This document shows positions 36,976 to 44,965 of a stretch of DNA of 64,000 nt, piece after piece. Below the pieces are notes generated by a model, which was given only the letters and a program-made list of their open reading frames with translations, did not search any database and was not told the DNA's origin. Source of the stretch: Streptomyces roseoviridis (lineage in GTDB: Bacteria > Actinomycetota > Actinomycetes > Streptomycetales > Streptomycetaceae); NCBI RefSeq assembly GCF_039535235.1, contig NZ_BAAAWU010000001.1, forward strand, positions 6,451,001-6,515,000, written 5' to 3'. The position numbers were made by a program, and so were the translations under genes. Each line of letters starts with the position of its first letter. Positions within the stretch are counted from its first letter, which is position 1.

Positions 36976-36983
36976 TCGATCTG

Positions 36984-37046
36984 CTAGATCACGCCGTCGG
37001 CGCGCAGGAACTGCTGGATCTGCGCGATGCGCTCCTCCTTGGTCAT
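36984..37046 (-). CDS. 20-residue peptide MTKEERIAQIQQFLRADGVI (possible precursor or scaffold peptide)
   Basis: ATG 37046 to TAG encodes MTKEERIAQIQQFLRADGVI. The ribosome binding site is strong (AAGGAGGTGA), ends six bases before ATG and overlaps the stop of the ligase gene, so the peptide is made in coupling with it. A perfect 12-bp hairpin follows. The peptide is amphipathic, with a charged helix (KEERIAQIQQFL) and a small end (RADGVI). There is no Cys, Ser or Trp, so lanthionine or thioether chemistry is excluded. A carboxyl-terminal modification or a carrier function would fit an adjacent adenylate-forming enzyme. The family is not known to me. Confidence 0.7.
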   Translation of the reverse strand: MTKEERIAQIQQFLRADGVI

Positions 37047-37052
37047 GTCGGG

Positions 37053-38501
37053 TCACCTCCTTCCGTGATCGGACGCCGGGCCCCCTACGGGGTGGGGGCG
37101 GTCCTCGGGCTCCGCGGCCGCTCCCTGCCCGAAGGTCGGGGAGACACCGGTGAGAAAGCTGACGAAGTCGACGTCCTTGCGCCGGCCGGCGTCGTGGAAC
37201 GCGTCTTCGGCGATCGTCCGCACCTGGCACGGGATGCCGGTGCCGAGGACGTCTTCGAGGTTCCGCGTCAGCTCCGCGGCATCCGCCGCGGTGAACGACG
37301 GGGCCGGTGCGAGTAGTGCGGTCACGGAGAAGTCGGCCTCCTGCACGATCTGGTAGCGCCGTACCGGGTGACGGCGGACCGTCCGCGTGGCCCAGAGCAC
37401 GGGGAGAGTGGTCCCGTCGGGCCGCCGCAGCTCACCCGGATTACGGCCTTCGACCAGGTCCATCACCTTGTGCGGGAGACCGCAGAGGCACGCGGCGGAG
37501 GCCAGCGAGCCGAAGTCACCGGTCCGGTAGCGGATCAGAGGCATCGCCCGGTTGGTCAGGTCGGTGATCACGATCTCGCCGGTGCGGCCCTCCGGGAGCG
37601 GTGCACCGTCGTCGTCGACGACCTCCAGCCAGAGCCGCTCGGACTCGACGTGGTAGGAGCCCGCTTCGCACTGCACCGCGATGGTGCCGACTTCCTTCAT
37701 CGCGTACATGTCGGTCACCGGCAGGCCGAAGAACTCCGTCAGCGCGTCGCGTACGGCGGGGACGAGGAGCTCGCCGCACGTCACGACGGACCGGACCGAC
37801 GGCAGCTGCCCGCCGTGCGCCTGCAGCAGCTGCATGAAGTCCACGAGGTTGCGCGGTGTCCCCGCGAGCACGTCCGGACGGAAGTACCTCGCGCGTTCGG
37901 CGAACATGGCGCCGTCGGACGCCTCGCATCCGGCCAGGCCGAACTGGGCGACTCGCGCGAGCCCTGCCCCGGGAGAGGTGTACTCGAACCAGCGGCCCGT
38001 CCGTGCCAGGCACGGCATCAGCACCGTGCGGTCGAACGCCTTGCCCTGCCGCTGGTTCCTGACGAGCGCGGTTGCCCACTCATGGACCAAGGCGTCGTCG
38101 TCACGGACCATCCGCAACGGCACCCCGCTGGTCCCCGAGGTCTCCAGGACCCGGCACGCCGTCGGATCGATGTCGTCGTCGCAGTGGTCGATCATGCCTT
38201 CCGCCAGTTCGAGCTTGCTCACGGAAGGGAAGGCGGACAGCCATCTCCAGGGCTCCTCCCCGTCGGCGAGCGTGAGCCCGATCCGTCGGTACGCCGGTAC
38301 GGCGCCGACGGCGTGTCGAAGCACCGCGGTAAGGCGCTCACGCTGCAGGTCCTTGAGTGCTCCGGGCCGATCAGGAAGCCGGGAGTACCGTTCGTACTCC
38401 GCGTGCACCCGCGGGAAGAGCAGCCCCTCATGGATCAACTGCGACCGCCAGTGCCGCTCGTCCTCCGGCTCCACCAGAGGGTCGAATCGCTGCCGCACCA
38501 T
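37053..38501 (-). CDS. PaaK/CapK-like adenylate-forming ligase
   Basis: The 482-residue protein starts at ATG 38501, with GGAGG eight bases upstream. It resembles phenylacetate-CoA ligase and coronafacic-acid ligase type enzymes. Visible regions are ETSGTSGVPLRMV (phosphate loop), DVLAGTPRNLVDFMQLL, VTCGELLVPAVRDALTEFFG, and MPLIRYRTGDFGSL. The family adenylates a carboxylate and passes it to CoA, an amine or a protein. It begins an operon with a 20-residue peptide, an exporter and heptose enzymes, so the peptide or an attached acid is a candidate substrate. Upstream lie two CTAACGC repeats. Confidence 0.85.
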   Translation of the reverse strand: MVRQRFDPLVEPEDERHWRSQLIHEGLLFPRVHAEYERYSRLPDRPGALKDLQRERLTAVLRHAVGAVPAYRRIGLTLADGEEPWRWLSAFPSVSKLELAEGMIDHCDDDIDPTACRVLETSGTSGVPLRMVRDDDALVHEWATALVRNQRQGKAFDRTVLMPCLARTGRWFEYTSPGAGLARVAQFGLAGCEASDGAMFAERARYFRPDVLAGTPRNLVDFMQLLQAHGGQLPSVRSVVTCGELLVPAVRDALTEFFGLPVTDMYAMKEVGTIAVQCEAGSYHVESERLWLEVVDDDGAPLPEGRTGEIVITDLTNRAMPLIRYRTGDFGSLASAACLCGLPHKVMDLVEGRNPGELRRPDGTTLPVLWATRTVRRHPVRRYQIVQEADFSVTALLAPAPSFTAADAAELTRNLEDVLGTGIPCQVRTIAEDAFHDAGRRKDVDFVSFLTGVSPTFGQGAAAEPEDRPHPVGGPASDHGRR

Positions 38502-39406
38502 CCCACTTGCCTCCGCCCGCGCCGGTTCGGACGCCCCCCGCTCCGTCCCTCACGCGGACCAGTCTCAGCGCGGCCTCTTGCGTCGAGCTAACGCTTCACT
38601 AACGCGTCCCCGGTGGTCAGAAGGACCGAACAGCCCTTCTCGCCTTGATGAACCGATCGGCGAGCACCACGGAGTCGCCCCCGGCACGGTGCGGCCCGCG
38701 CCGCCGTGGCAGCGCCTGCCCGAGCTCGCCGCCCCGCCCTCCGGACGGCGAGACCCTGTACGTGATCGCCTGAACGCCGCACCGGTCGGGCGCCGGGTCC
38801 CCCGCCGGCGTAGACGTGTTCCGGCATGCTCCATCGTCCGGAGACCCTGCCCACGCTGGTCTGGCGTGACGGCGAACGCGTCCCCGAGGGCCCGCCGCGA
38901 CCATGCGATCCGGCACGACGTGCTCTCGGGCTGCACCTCGCCCTCGTCGACCGCCGGCTTCCCCCGGGTCTCGCTCTCGTCGCGGCCGCCCGCGCCGCGT
39001 ACGGCGCGTTCACCACCGCGACCGCGAGCACCACAGCCCCGGCAAGAGCCGCTGCCACCTGCGGAAACGTCAGTTCCCTTCCTCGCTCCGGCACGGGGCC
39101 GACCGTAGCGGCCGGCCGTCCCCGCCCGGCACGGTCCCGTGGATCACCCGGACGCCCGGCGCGCCCGCGCGGCAGAAGCGCACCCCTCGCGGGTCAGGAG
39201 GCCGCCCGGTGTCCGTCCGTCCTGCCGAACCGGAGTGTCCTTCGTGCTCGGTGGCGGTGCTCAGCGTCCGGTCACCGGTTGTGCGCCGTCGTGCCAACCC
39301 CTGGGCGCCGGAGGTCAATTCGGCCGGTCGGGTCGCTCGTAGCGTGAGGAAGTGCCGAGCCGCGGAGGCGGTGGGCACGTTACCGACAGCTCCGAGAGGA
39401 CCCCTC
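38502..39406. other. 905-bp region without a confident gene
   Basis: No convincing gene is visible. A minus-strand frame (39094-38588) starts MPERGRELTFPQVAAALAGAVVLAVAVV, like a membrane anchor, then degenerates into Arg/Ser/Gly-rich sequence. A second frame ends GGDSVVLADRFIKARRAVRSF. These may be pieces of a decayed gene. TAGCGT near 39342 may be the -10 for the following gene. Confidence 0.4.
38588..38605 (-). promoter_or_regulatory. Heptamer direct repeat (GCGTTAG, 11-bp period) upstream of the ligase operon
   Basis: On the minus strand GCGTTAG-TGAA-GCGTTAG lies 87 bp before the ligase start. Two identical 7-mers at 11-bp spacing place both sites on one helix face, the geometry used by SARP and PhoP-type winged-helix regulators. 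Confidence 0.4.
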
Positions 39407-40069
39407 ATGTTCGACATCGCCACGGTGCAGGCCGCCCCGAGCAAGGACCTGCTGACGCCTGACAACGCGGTCATGCTCTTCGTGGACCACCAGCCGCAGA
39501 TGTTCTTCGGCACCGGCAGCGGTGACCGTGCCGCGATCATCAACAGCACCGTGGGTCTCGCCAAGGCGGCGAAGGCGTTCGACGTGCCGGCCGTCCTGAC
39601 CACGGTCGCCGCCGAGTCCTTCTCCGGTCCCCTGCTGCCGCAGCTCGCCGAGGTGTTCCCCAAGAACGAGATCATCGACCGCACCACCATGAACGCCTGG
39701 GAGGACGAGGCGCTCGTGGCGGCGGTCAAGGCGACCGGGCGCAAGAAGATCGTCCTGTCGGGCCTGTGGACCGAGGTCTGCCTGGTGCTGCCCGCGCTCT
39801 CGGCGCTCGAGCAGGGCTACGAGGTGTACGTCGTCACCGACGCCTCCGGCGGCGTCAGCCCGGCCGCCCACGAGCACGCTCTGCAGCGGATGATCGCCGC
39901 CGGCGCCGTCCCGGTGACCTGGGTGCAGGTGCTGCTGGAGCTGCAGCGCGACTGGGCGCGCCAGGAGACGTACGGCGCCGTCATGGAGATCGTCAAGGCC
40001 CACGCGGGCGCGTACGGCCTGGGTGTCGTGTACGCGCAGAGCGTCATCGGCGCGCACGCGGCGGGCTGA
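39407..40069 (+). CDS. Isochorismatase family hydrolase (YcaC-like)
   Basis: The 220-residue cysteine hydrolase has Asp27 in LFVDHQPQM, Lys in GRKKIVLSGL, and Cys125 in GLWTEVCLVLPAL, the family triad. ATG 39407 follows GAGAGGA. Length and motifs suit the YcaC type rather than true isochorismatase. The substrate is unknown, likely an amide or ester. A DoxX gene follows five bases after its stop. Confidence 0.88.
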   Translation: MFDIATVQAAPSKDLLTPDNAVMLFVDHQPQMFFGTGSGDRAAIINSTVGLAKAAKAFDVPAVLTTVAAESFSGPLLPQLAEVFPKNEIIDRTTMNAWEDEALVAAVKATGRKKIVLSGLWTEVCLVLPALSALEQGYEVYVVTDASGGVSPAAHEHALQRMIAAGAVPVTWVQVLLELQRDWARQETYGAVMEIVKAHAGAYGLGVVYAQSVIGAHAAG

Positions 40070-40074
40070 CCTCC

Positions 40075-40581
40075 GTGGACACCGGCATTCTGATCCTGCG
40101 TCTGCTGGTGGGACTGCTCGTCGCCGGGCACGGGGTGCAGAAGGTCAGTGCGCACCTCGGCGGCAAGGGGCTTCAGGGCGGGACGGAGGAGTTCCGTGCC
40201 GACGGCTTCCGGGGTGGTGCCCTCACCGCCCTGGCGGCGGGCGGCGGCCAGATCGGCTCGGGTCTGCTGCTCGCCGCCGGCCTCCTCACCCCGCTGGCCG
40301 CGACCGGCACCATCGGGGTCATGACGGTCGCGCTCACCGTGAAATGGCGCCACGGCCTCTGGGTGCAGAACGACGGATACGAGTACCCGCTCGTCCTCAT
40401 CGGCACCGCCGCCGCCCTCGCCGCCACCGGCCCCGGCGCCTGGTCCGTCGACGCGGCCCTCGGCCTCACGCCGTACCCGCTGTGGTGGGCCGCCCTCGCG
40501 CTCGCGGCCGGTCTCGGCAGCGGACTCCTCACCCGGCTCGTCCTGCACCGGCCTGCGGCACCGGCCGTCGCCGAGCGCTGA
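40075..40581 (+). CDS. DoxX family membrane protein
   Basis: The 168-residue protein has four membrane segments (ILILRLLVGLLVAGHGVQKV, GGQIGSGLLLAAGLLTPLAATGTIGVM, YPLVLIGTAAALAATGPGAWSVDAALG). It starts at GTG 40075, five bases after the isochorismatase-family stop. The DoxX family includes proteins of redox and thiosulfate metabolism. Here it is probably a stress-related membrane partner of the following Dps and reductase genes. Confidence 0.83.
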   Translation: MDTGILILRLLVGLLVAGHGVQKVSAHLGGKGLQGGTEEFRADGFRGGALTALAAGGGQIGSGLLLAAGLLTPLAATGTIGVMTVALTVKWRHGLWVQNDGYEYPLVLIGTAAALAATGPGAWSVDAALGLTPYPLWWAALALAAGLGSGLLTRLVLHRPAAPAVAER

Positions 40582-40671
40582 GCGCGAACCACGCAGACCG
40601 GGTCCGGCCGCTCGCGTACCCCCGACCGGACGGCCGGGCCCTTCCCACCCCTCACCCATCAGGAGCACTCG

Positions 40672-41250
40672 ATGGACACCCTCACGAACCCGCACGGCGG
40701 CGGCCAGCCGCTGCTGCACCAGAAGGGGGCCGAGACCCAGGCGTTCGGCACGCTCAAGCAGCTGCCGATCGGCCTCGGCCACGACACCCGCATGTACGCG
40801 TGCCAGCGGCTGAACCGCGTCCTCGCCGACACGCAGATCCTCCACTCCCTGTACAAGAAGCACCACTGGCTCATGCGCGGTGCGACCTTCTACTCGCTCC
40901 ACCTCATGCTGGACAAGCACGCGGAGGCCCAACTGGCCATCGTGGACGCGCTGGCCGAGCGGGTCCAGAGCCTCGGCGGCGTCGCGGTCGGCGACCCGCG
41001 CCACGTCGCCGAGCTGACGGCCATCCCCCGGCCGCCCGACGGCGTGGAGCCGGTTCCCGTCATGCTGTCGCGGCTCCTCGACGCGCACGAGCGGATCCTG
41101 ATCGACGCCCGGGACGCCGCCGCCCGGATCTCGGCGGAGGGCGACGAGGGCAGCACCGACCTGCTCGTCTCCGAGGTCATCCGGACCGGCGAGGCGCAGG
41201 TGTGGTTCCTGGCCGAGCACCTCGTGGACACCCCGCTGGTGCGCGGCTGA
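40672..41250 (+). CDS. Dps/ferritin-like DNA-protection protein
   Basis: The 192-residue protein has the Dps pattern LNRVLADTQILHSLYKKHHWLMRGATFYSLHLMLDKHAEAQLAIVDALAERVQSLGG. Here His and Asp/Glu form the intersubunit ferroxidase site. It starts at ATG 40672 behind AGGAG. It oxidises iron, consumes peroxide and may bind DNA. The stop overlaps the next ATG (TGATG), linking it to a flavin reductase. Confidence 0.9.
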   Translation: MDTLTNPHGGGQPLLHQKGAETQAFGTLKQLPIGLGHDTRMYACQRLNRVLADTQILHSLYKKHHWLMRGATFYSLHLMLDKHAEAQLAIVDALAERVQSLGGVAVGDPRHVAELTAIPRPPDGVEPVPVMLSRLLDAHERILIDARDAAARISAEGDEGSTDLLVSEVIRTGEAQVWFLAEHLVDTPLVRG

Positions 41251-42674
41251 TGGACACCTACGACGTCGTCGTGGTCGGCGGCGGACCGGCCGGCGAGGTC
41301 GTCGCCGACCGGACCGTACGGTCGGGGCTGACCACCGTCGTCGTCGAGGCGGAGGCCGTCGGCGGCGAGTGCTCCTACCGGGCCTGCGTGCCGAGCAAGG
41401 CCCTGCTGCGCCCCGGCGCCGCCCGAGCGGAGGCCCGGTCGGTCGAGGGGGCCCGGCAGGCGGTCACCGCTGCTCTCGACCCGGTCCACGTCCTGGCCCG
41501 CCGCGACCGCTTCACCGGGCGCGGTGACGACACCGGCCAGGCCGACTGGCTCGGCGGTGCGGGCATCGCGCTGGTACGGGGGCACGGGCGGCTCGCCGGT
41601 GAGCGCCGGGTCGAGGTGACGGAGGCCGACGGCGGGGTCCGTACGCTGCGGGCCCGGCGCGCGGTCGTGGTCTGCACCGGCACGGAGCCCGCCCTTCCGC
41701 CGGTCGAGGGGATCGACCGGATCGGTGTGTGGACCAACCGGCAGGCCACCACCGTCGACGCCGTGCCGGGGCGGCTCGTCGTCATCGGCGGGGGAGTGGT
41801 GGCCTGCGAGATGGCCACCGCGTGGCGCTCGCTCGGCTCCTCCGTCACCCTGCTGGTGCGCGATCAGGCCCTGCTGAGCGACTGGGAGCCGTGCGCGGGC
41901 GAGGAAGTCACCCGAGGGCTGAACGATCTGGGCGTCACCGTCCGCTTCGGGGTGTCGGCCGTCCGGGTCGCCCGCGACGACGCCACCCGCACGGTGACCG
42001 TGGACACCGACGACGGCACCACCCTCGTCTGCGACGAGGTCCTCGCCGCCGTCGGACGGCGCCCGCGGACGGCGGACCTCGGCCTGGACTCCGTGGGAGT
42101 GCCCGCCGGCGACTGGCTCCCGGTCGACGACACCTGCCGGGTCACCGCGGTCGAGGGCGACTGGCTCTACGCCGTCGGCGACGTCAACCGCCGTGCGCCG
42201 CTGACCCACATGGCCAAGTACCAGGCGCGTGCCTGCGCGGCGGCGATCGCCGAGCGGGCCGCCGGGCGTCCGGCCGTCACCGGCGACCGGCAGCCGTGGA
42301 GCGCGGAGGCCGACCGCTTCGCCGTCCCGCAGGCCGTCTTCACCCGACCCGAGGTCGCGAGCGTCGGCCTCACGGAACGCGCGGCACGCGAAGCGGCTCT
42401 CGCGGTACGTGTGGTGGAGTACCGCATCGACGACGTCGCCGGTGCCGCGCTCCACGCGGACGGCTACCGCGGCCTCGCCAAGCTGGTCGTCGACGAGGGC
42501 CGAGGGGTCGTCGTCGGCTGCACGCTCACCGGCCCGATGGCGACCGAGCTCATCCACACGGCCACCGTGGCCGTCGTGGGCGAGGTCCCCCTGGAGCGCC
42601 TGTGGCACGCCGTGCCCGCCTTCCCGACGGTGAGCGAGGTCTGGCTCCGGCTCCTGGAGGCGTACGGCCTCTGA
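41250..42674 (+). CDS. FAD-dependent pyridine nucleotide-disulfide oxidoreductase
   Basis: The 474-residue protein has an FAD motif, VVVVGGGPAGEVVADRTV, redox cysteines in GGECSYRACVPSKALLR (CxxxxC), an NAD(P) motif, LVVIGGGVVACEMATAW, and a C-terminal FAD motif, WLYAVGDVN. The C-terminal interface reads HAVPAFPTVSEVW, not the strict HPxxxE of lipoamide or glutathione reductases. It probably reduces a disulfide, metal or quinone. It is coupled to Dps. A repeat-rich gap follows. Confidence 0.87.
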   Translation: MDTYDVVVVGGGPAGEVVADRTVRSGLTTVVVEAEAVGGECSYRACVPSKALLRPGAARAEARSVEGARQAVTAALDPVHVLARRDRFTGRGDDTGQADWLGGAGIALVRGHGRLAGERRVEVTEADGGVRTLRARRAVVVCTGTEPALPPVEGIDRIGVWTNRQATTVDAVPGRLVVIGGGVVACEMATAWRSLGSSVTLLVRDQALLSDWEPCAGEEVTRGLNDLGVTVRFGVSAVRVARDDATRTVTVDTDDGTTLVCDEVLAAVGRRPRTADLGLDSVGVPAGDWLPVDDTCRVTAVEGDWLYAVGDVNRRAPLTHMAKYQARACAAAIAERAAGRPAVTGDRQPWSAEADRFAVPQAVFTRPEVASVGLTERAAREAALAVRVVEYRIDDVAGAALHADGYRGLAKLVVDEGRGVVVGCTLTGPMATELIHTATVAVVGEVPLERLWHAVPAFPTVSEVWLRLLEAYGL

Positions 42675-43132
42675 GGCCAGCCCCGCCGACCGCCGCTCCC
42701 GCTCGGCCCGGTCGGCGCACCGCACTGGCTGGGGCTCGGTCGGCGCGCCGCTCCCGTGGCGTACCGCACTCGTGGCGCACCGCACCCGCTCGGCCCGGTC
42801 GGCGCGTCGCTCCCGTGGCGTACCGCACCCGCTCGGCTCGGTCGCGGCACCGCACCCGCTGGGCCCGAGTCGGGGCACCGCACCCGCTCGGCCTGGTCGG
42901 CGCGCCGCACCCGTAGCGCGCCGCTCCCGCTCGGCCCGGCCGGCGCACCGCACCCGGAGCCCGCCGCCCGGCCGAGCACACCCGAACGGGCGCACCGCAC
43001 CCGCTCGGCCCGGTCGGCGCACCGCACCCGGAGCCCGGCGCCCGGCCGAGCACACCCGAACGGGCTCACCGCTCCCGCCGCCCGGCCGAGCACACCCGAA
43101 CGTTTCACCACCCGACAAGGAGTCACCCACCC
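42675..43132. repeat. 458-bp intergenic mosaic of degenerate short repeats
   Basis: The region holds no gene. Units of GCACCGCACCCGCTCGGCC and CGGTCGGCGC recur about ten times with variations. The 23-bp block GCCCGGCCGAGCACACCCGA(ACG) occurs exactly at 42966, 43040 and 43080. Long frames on both strands here translate as repetitive Arg/Ala/Pro/Thr and are not coding. Confidence 0.85.
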
Positions 43133-43960
43133 ATGCATCCCACGAGGCGCACCCTCGCCCTCGGCCTCGCCCTGCCCGCGACGCTGGCCGCCCTCGTCGG
43201 CGCCGGACCGGCGGGCGGGTCGGCTGCCGTCGGCGCCGACCGGCACGATCCCAAGCCCACGATCGTCCTGGTCCACGGAGCGTTCGCGGACGCCTCCAGC
43301 TGGAGCGGAACGATCCGCCGGCTGCAGCACGCCGGTTACCCCGTCCTGGCCCCCGCCAACCCGTTGCGCGGTCTTGCCGACGACACCGCCTACCTGCGCA
43401 GCGTGCTGGCGGCCATCGACGGACCCGTCGTCCTGGTCGGCCACTCCTACGGCGGCGCGGTCATCAGCGGCGCCGCGGCGGGCGACAGGCGTGTGCGGGC
43501 CCTCGTCTACATCGCCGCGTTCACCCCGGACAAGGGCGAGAGCGCGGCCGGGCTCGCCGCCAAGTTCCCCGGCTCGACCCTCGGCGACACCGTGAACCCG
43601 CGGTCGTACCCGCTGCCCGGCGGGGGCACCGGCACCGAACTCGTCATCGAACAGGCCGCGTACCACCGGCAGTTCGCCGCCGACGTCGCCACCCCCGAAG
43701 CGGCCGTCATGGCCGCGACCCAGCGCCCGGTCGCCACCGCCGCGCTGGAGGAAAGGGCCGGCGAGGCGGCCTGGAAGACGATCCCGTCCTGGGCGCTGGT
43801 CGCCACCGCCGACAAGAACATCCCTCCGGCGGCCCAGCAGTGGATGGCCCGGCGCGCCCGCTCGCACGTCACCGAGGTGGACGCGTCGCACGCCGTGGCC
43901 GTCTCCCGCCCGGCCGTGGTGACCCGCGTGATCCTCGCCGCCGCACGGGCGACCCGCTGA
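43133..43960 (+). CDS. Secreted alpha/beta hydrolase
   Basis: The 275-residue protein has a signal-type N-terminus (MHPTRRTLALGLALPATLAALVGAG) with tandem Arg, so Tat export is possible. The core reads TIVLVHGAFADASSW, elbow VGHSYGG (Ser) and late DASHAVAVS (His). ATG 43133 follows AAGGAG. It is a paralog of the 48019 and 63953 genes (same VLVHGAFADAS opening). The substrate is unknown. Confidence 0.87.
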   Translation: MHPTRRTLALGLALPATLAALVGAGPAGGSAAVGADRHDPKPTIVLVHGAFADASSWSGTIRRLQHAGYPVLAPANPLRGLADDTAYLRSVLAAIDGPVVLVGHSYGGAVISGAAAGDRRVRALVYIAAFTPDKGESAAGLAAKFPGSTLGDTVNPRSYPLPGGGTGTELVIEQAAYHRQFAADVATPEAAVMAATQRPVATAALEERAGEAAWKTIPSWALVATADKNIPPAAQQWMARRARSHVTEVDASHAVAVSRPAVVTRVILAAARATR

Positions 43961-44011
43961 CCCCCGACCTCCGACCCGCCCCGCTCCCGTACACCCCGAA
44001 GGAGAGCCCCC

Positions 44012-44965
44012 ATGAGCAACCGTCCGGTCCTCGAACCCGCCGCCCAGGCGTTCGCCGACGCCACCGCCCGGCCGCCGTACCTCTACCAGATCCCCGTCAC
44101 CGAGGGCCGCAAGGCCGTGGACGACGTCCAGAGTGGCGAGGGCGTGCCCCTGCCCGAGGTCGACGAGGAGTGGGTCACCGTCCACGGCGGCCCGACCGGC
44201 GACGTCCGCGCCCGTGTCGTCCGCCCCCGCGGTACCACCGGCCCGCTTCCCGTCGTCCTCTACATCCACGGCGCGGGCTGGGTCTTCGGCAACGCCCACA
44301 CCCACGACCGGCTCGTCCGCGAACTCGCCGTCGGCGCGGGGGCGGCCGTGGTGTTCCCCGAGTACGACCTCTCGCCCGAGGCGCGCTACCCCGTCGCCAT
44401 CGAGCAGAACTACGGCGTCGCCCGGTGGATCGCCCGCGAAGGCCACCACAAGGGCCTCGACGGCACCCGTCTCGCCGTCGCGGGCGACTCCGTCGGCGGC
44501 AACATGAGCGCCGCCCTCACCCTCATGGCCAAGCAGCGCGGCGACGTGACGCTCGTCCAGCAGGTCCTCTTCTACCCGGTCACCGACGCGGGCCTCGACA
44601 CCGACTCGTACCACGAGTTCGCCGAGGGGTACTTCCTGCGCCGCGACGCCATGAAGTGGTTCTGGGACCAGTACACGACGGACGAGGCCGAGCGGGCCCA
44701 GATCACCGCCTCGCCGCTGCGCGCCTCCACCGAGCAGCTGACCGGCCTGCCGCCGGCCCTGGTCATCACCGCCGAGGCCGACGTCCTGCGCGACGAGGGC
44801 GAGGCGTACGCGGCCAGGCTCCGTGCCGCCGGCGTTCCCGTCACCGCCCTGCGGGTCCAGGGCGTCATCCACGACTTCGTGATGCTGAACGCGCTGCGCG
44901 AGACGCGGGGCGCTGAACTCGCCATCGGTCTCGCCACCGACACGCTCCGCAAGGCCCTCGCATGA
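44012..44965 (+). CDS. Alpha/beta hydrolase fold-3 (HSL-type) esterase
   Basis: The 317-residue protein has an oxyanion motif YIHGAGWVFG, nucleophile GDSVGGN, an acid region ITAEADVLRDEGE, and His in VIHDFVML. It is typical of the hormone-sensitive-lipase family esterases acting on short-chain esters. ATG 44012 follows GAAGGAGAG. Its last bases overlap the amidohydrolase start (ATGA). Confidence 0.9.
   Translation: MSNRPVLEPAAQAFADATARPPYLYQIPVTEGRKAVDDVQSGEGVPLPEVDEEWVTVHGGPTGDVRARVVRPRGTTGPLPVVLYIHGAGWVFGNAHTHDRLVRELAVGAGAAVVFPEYDLSPEARYPVAIEQNYGVARWIAREGHHKGLDGTRLAVAGDSVGGNMSAALTLMAKQRGDVTLVQQVLFYPVTDAGLDTDSYHEFAEGYFLRRDAMKWFWDQYTTDEAERAQITASPLRASTEQLTGLPPALVITAEADVLRDEGEAYAARLRAAGVPVTALRVQGVIHDFVMLNALRETRGAELAIGLATDTLRKALA

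Noticed and set aside
38588..39094. 168-residue minus-strand gene
   Set aside because: Only the first 40 residues look protein-like; the rest is Arg/Ser/Gly-rich with no ribosome binding site support.
42675..43132. CRISPR array or tandem coding repeats
   Set aside because: Repeat units vary in length and spacing and there are no unique spacers or cas genes.
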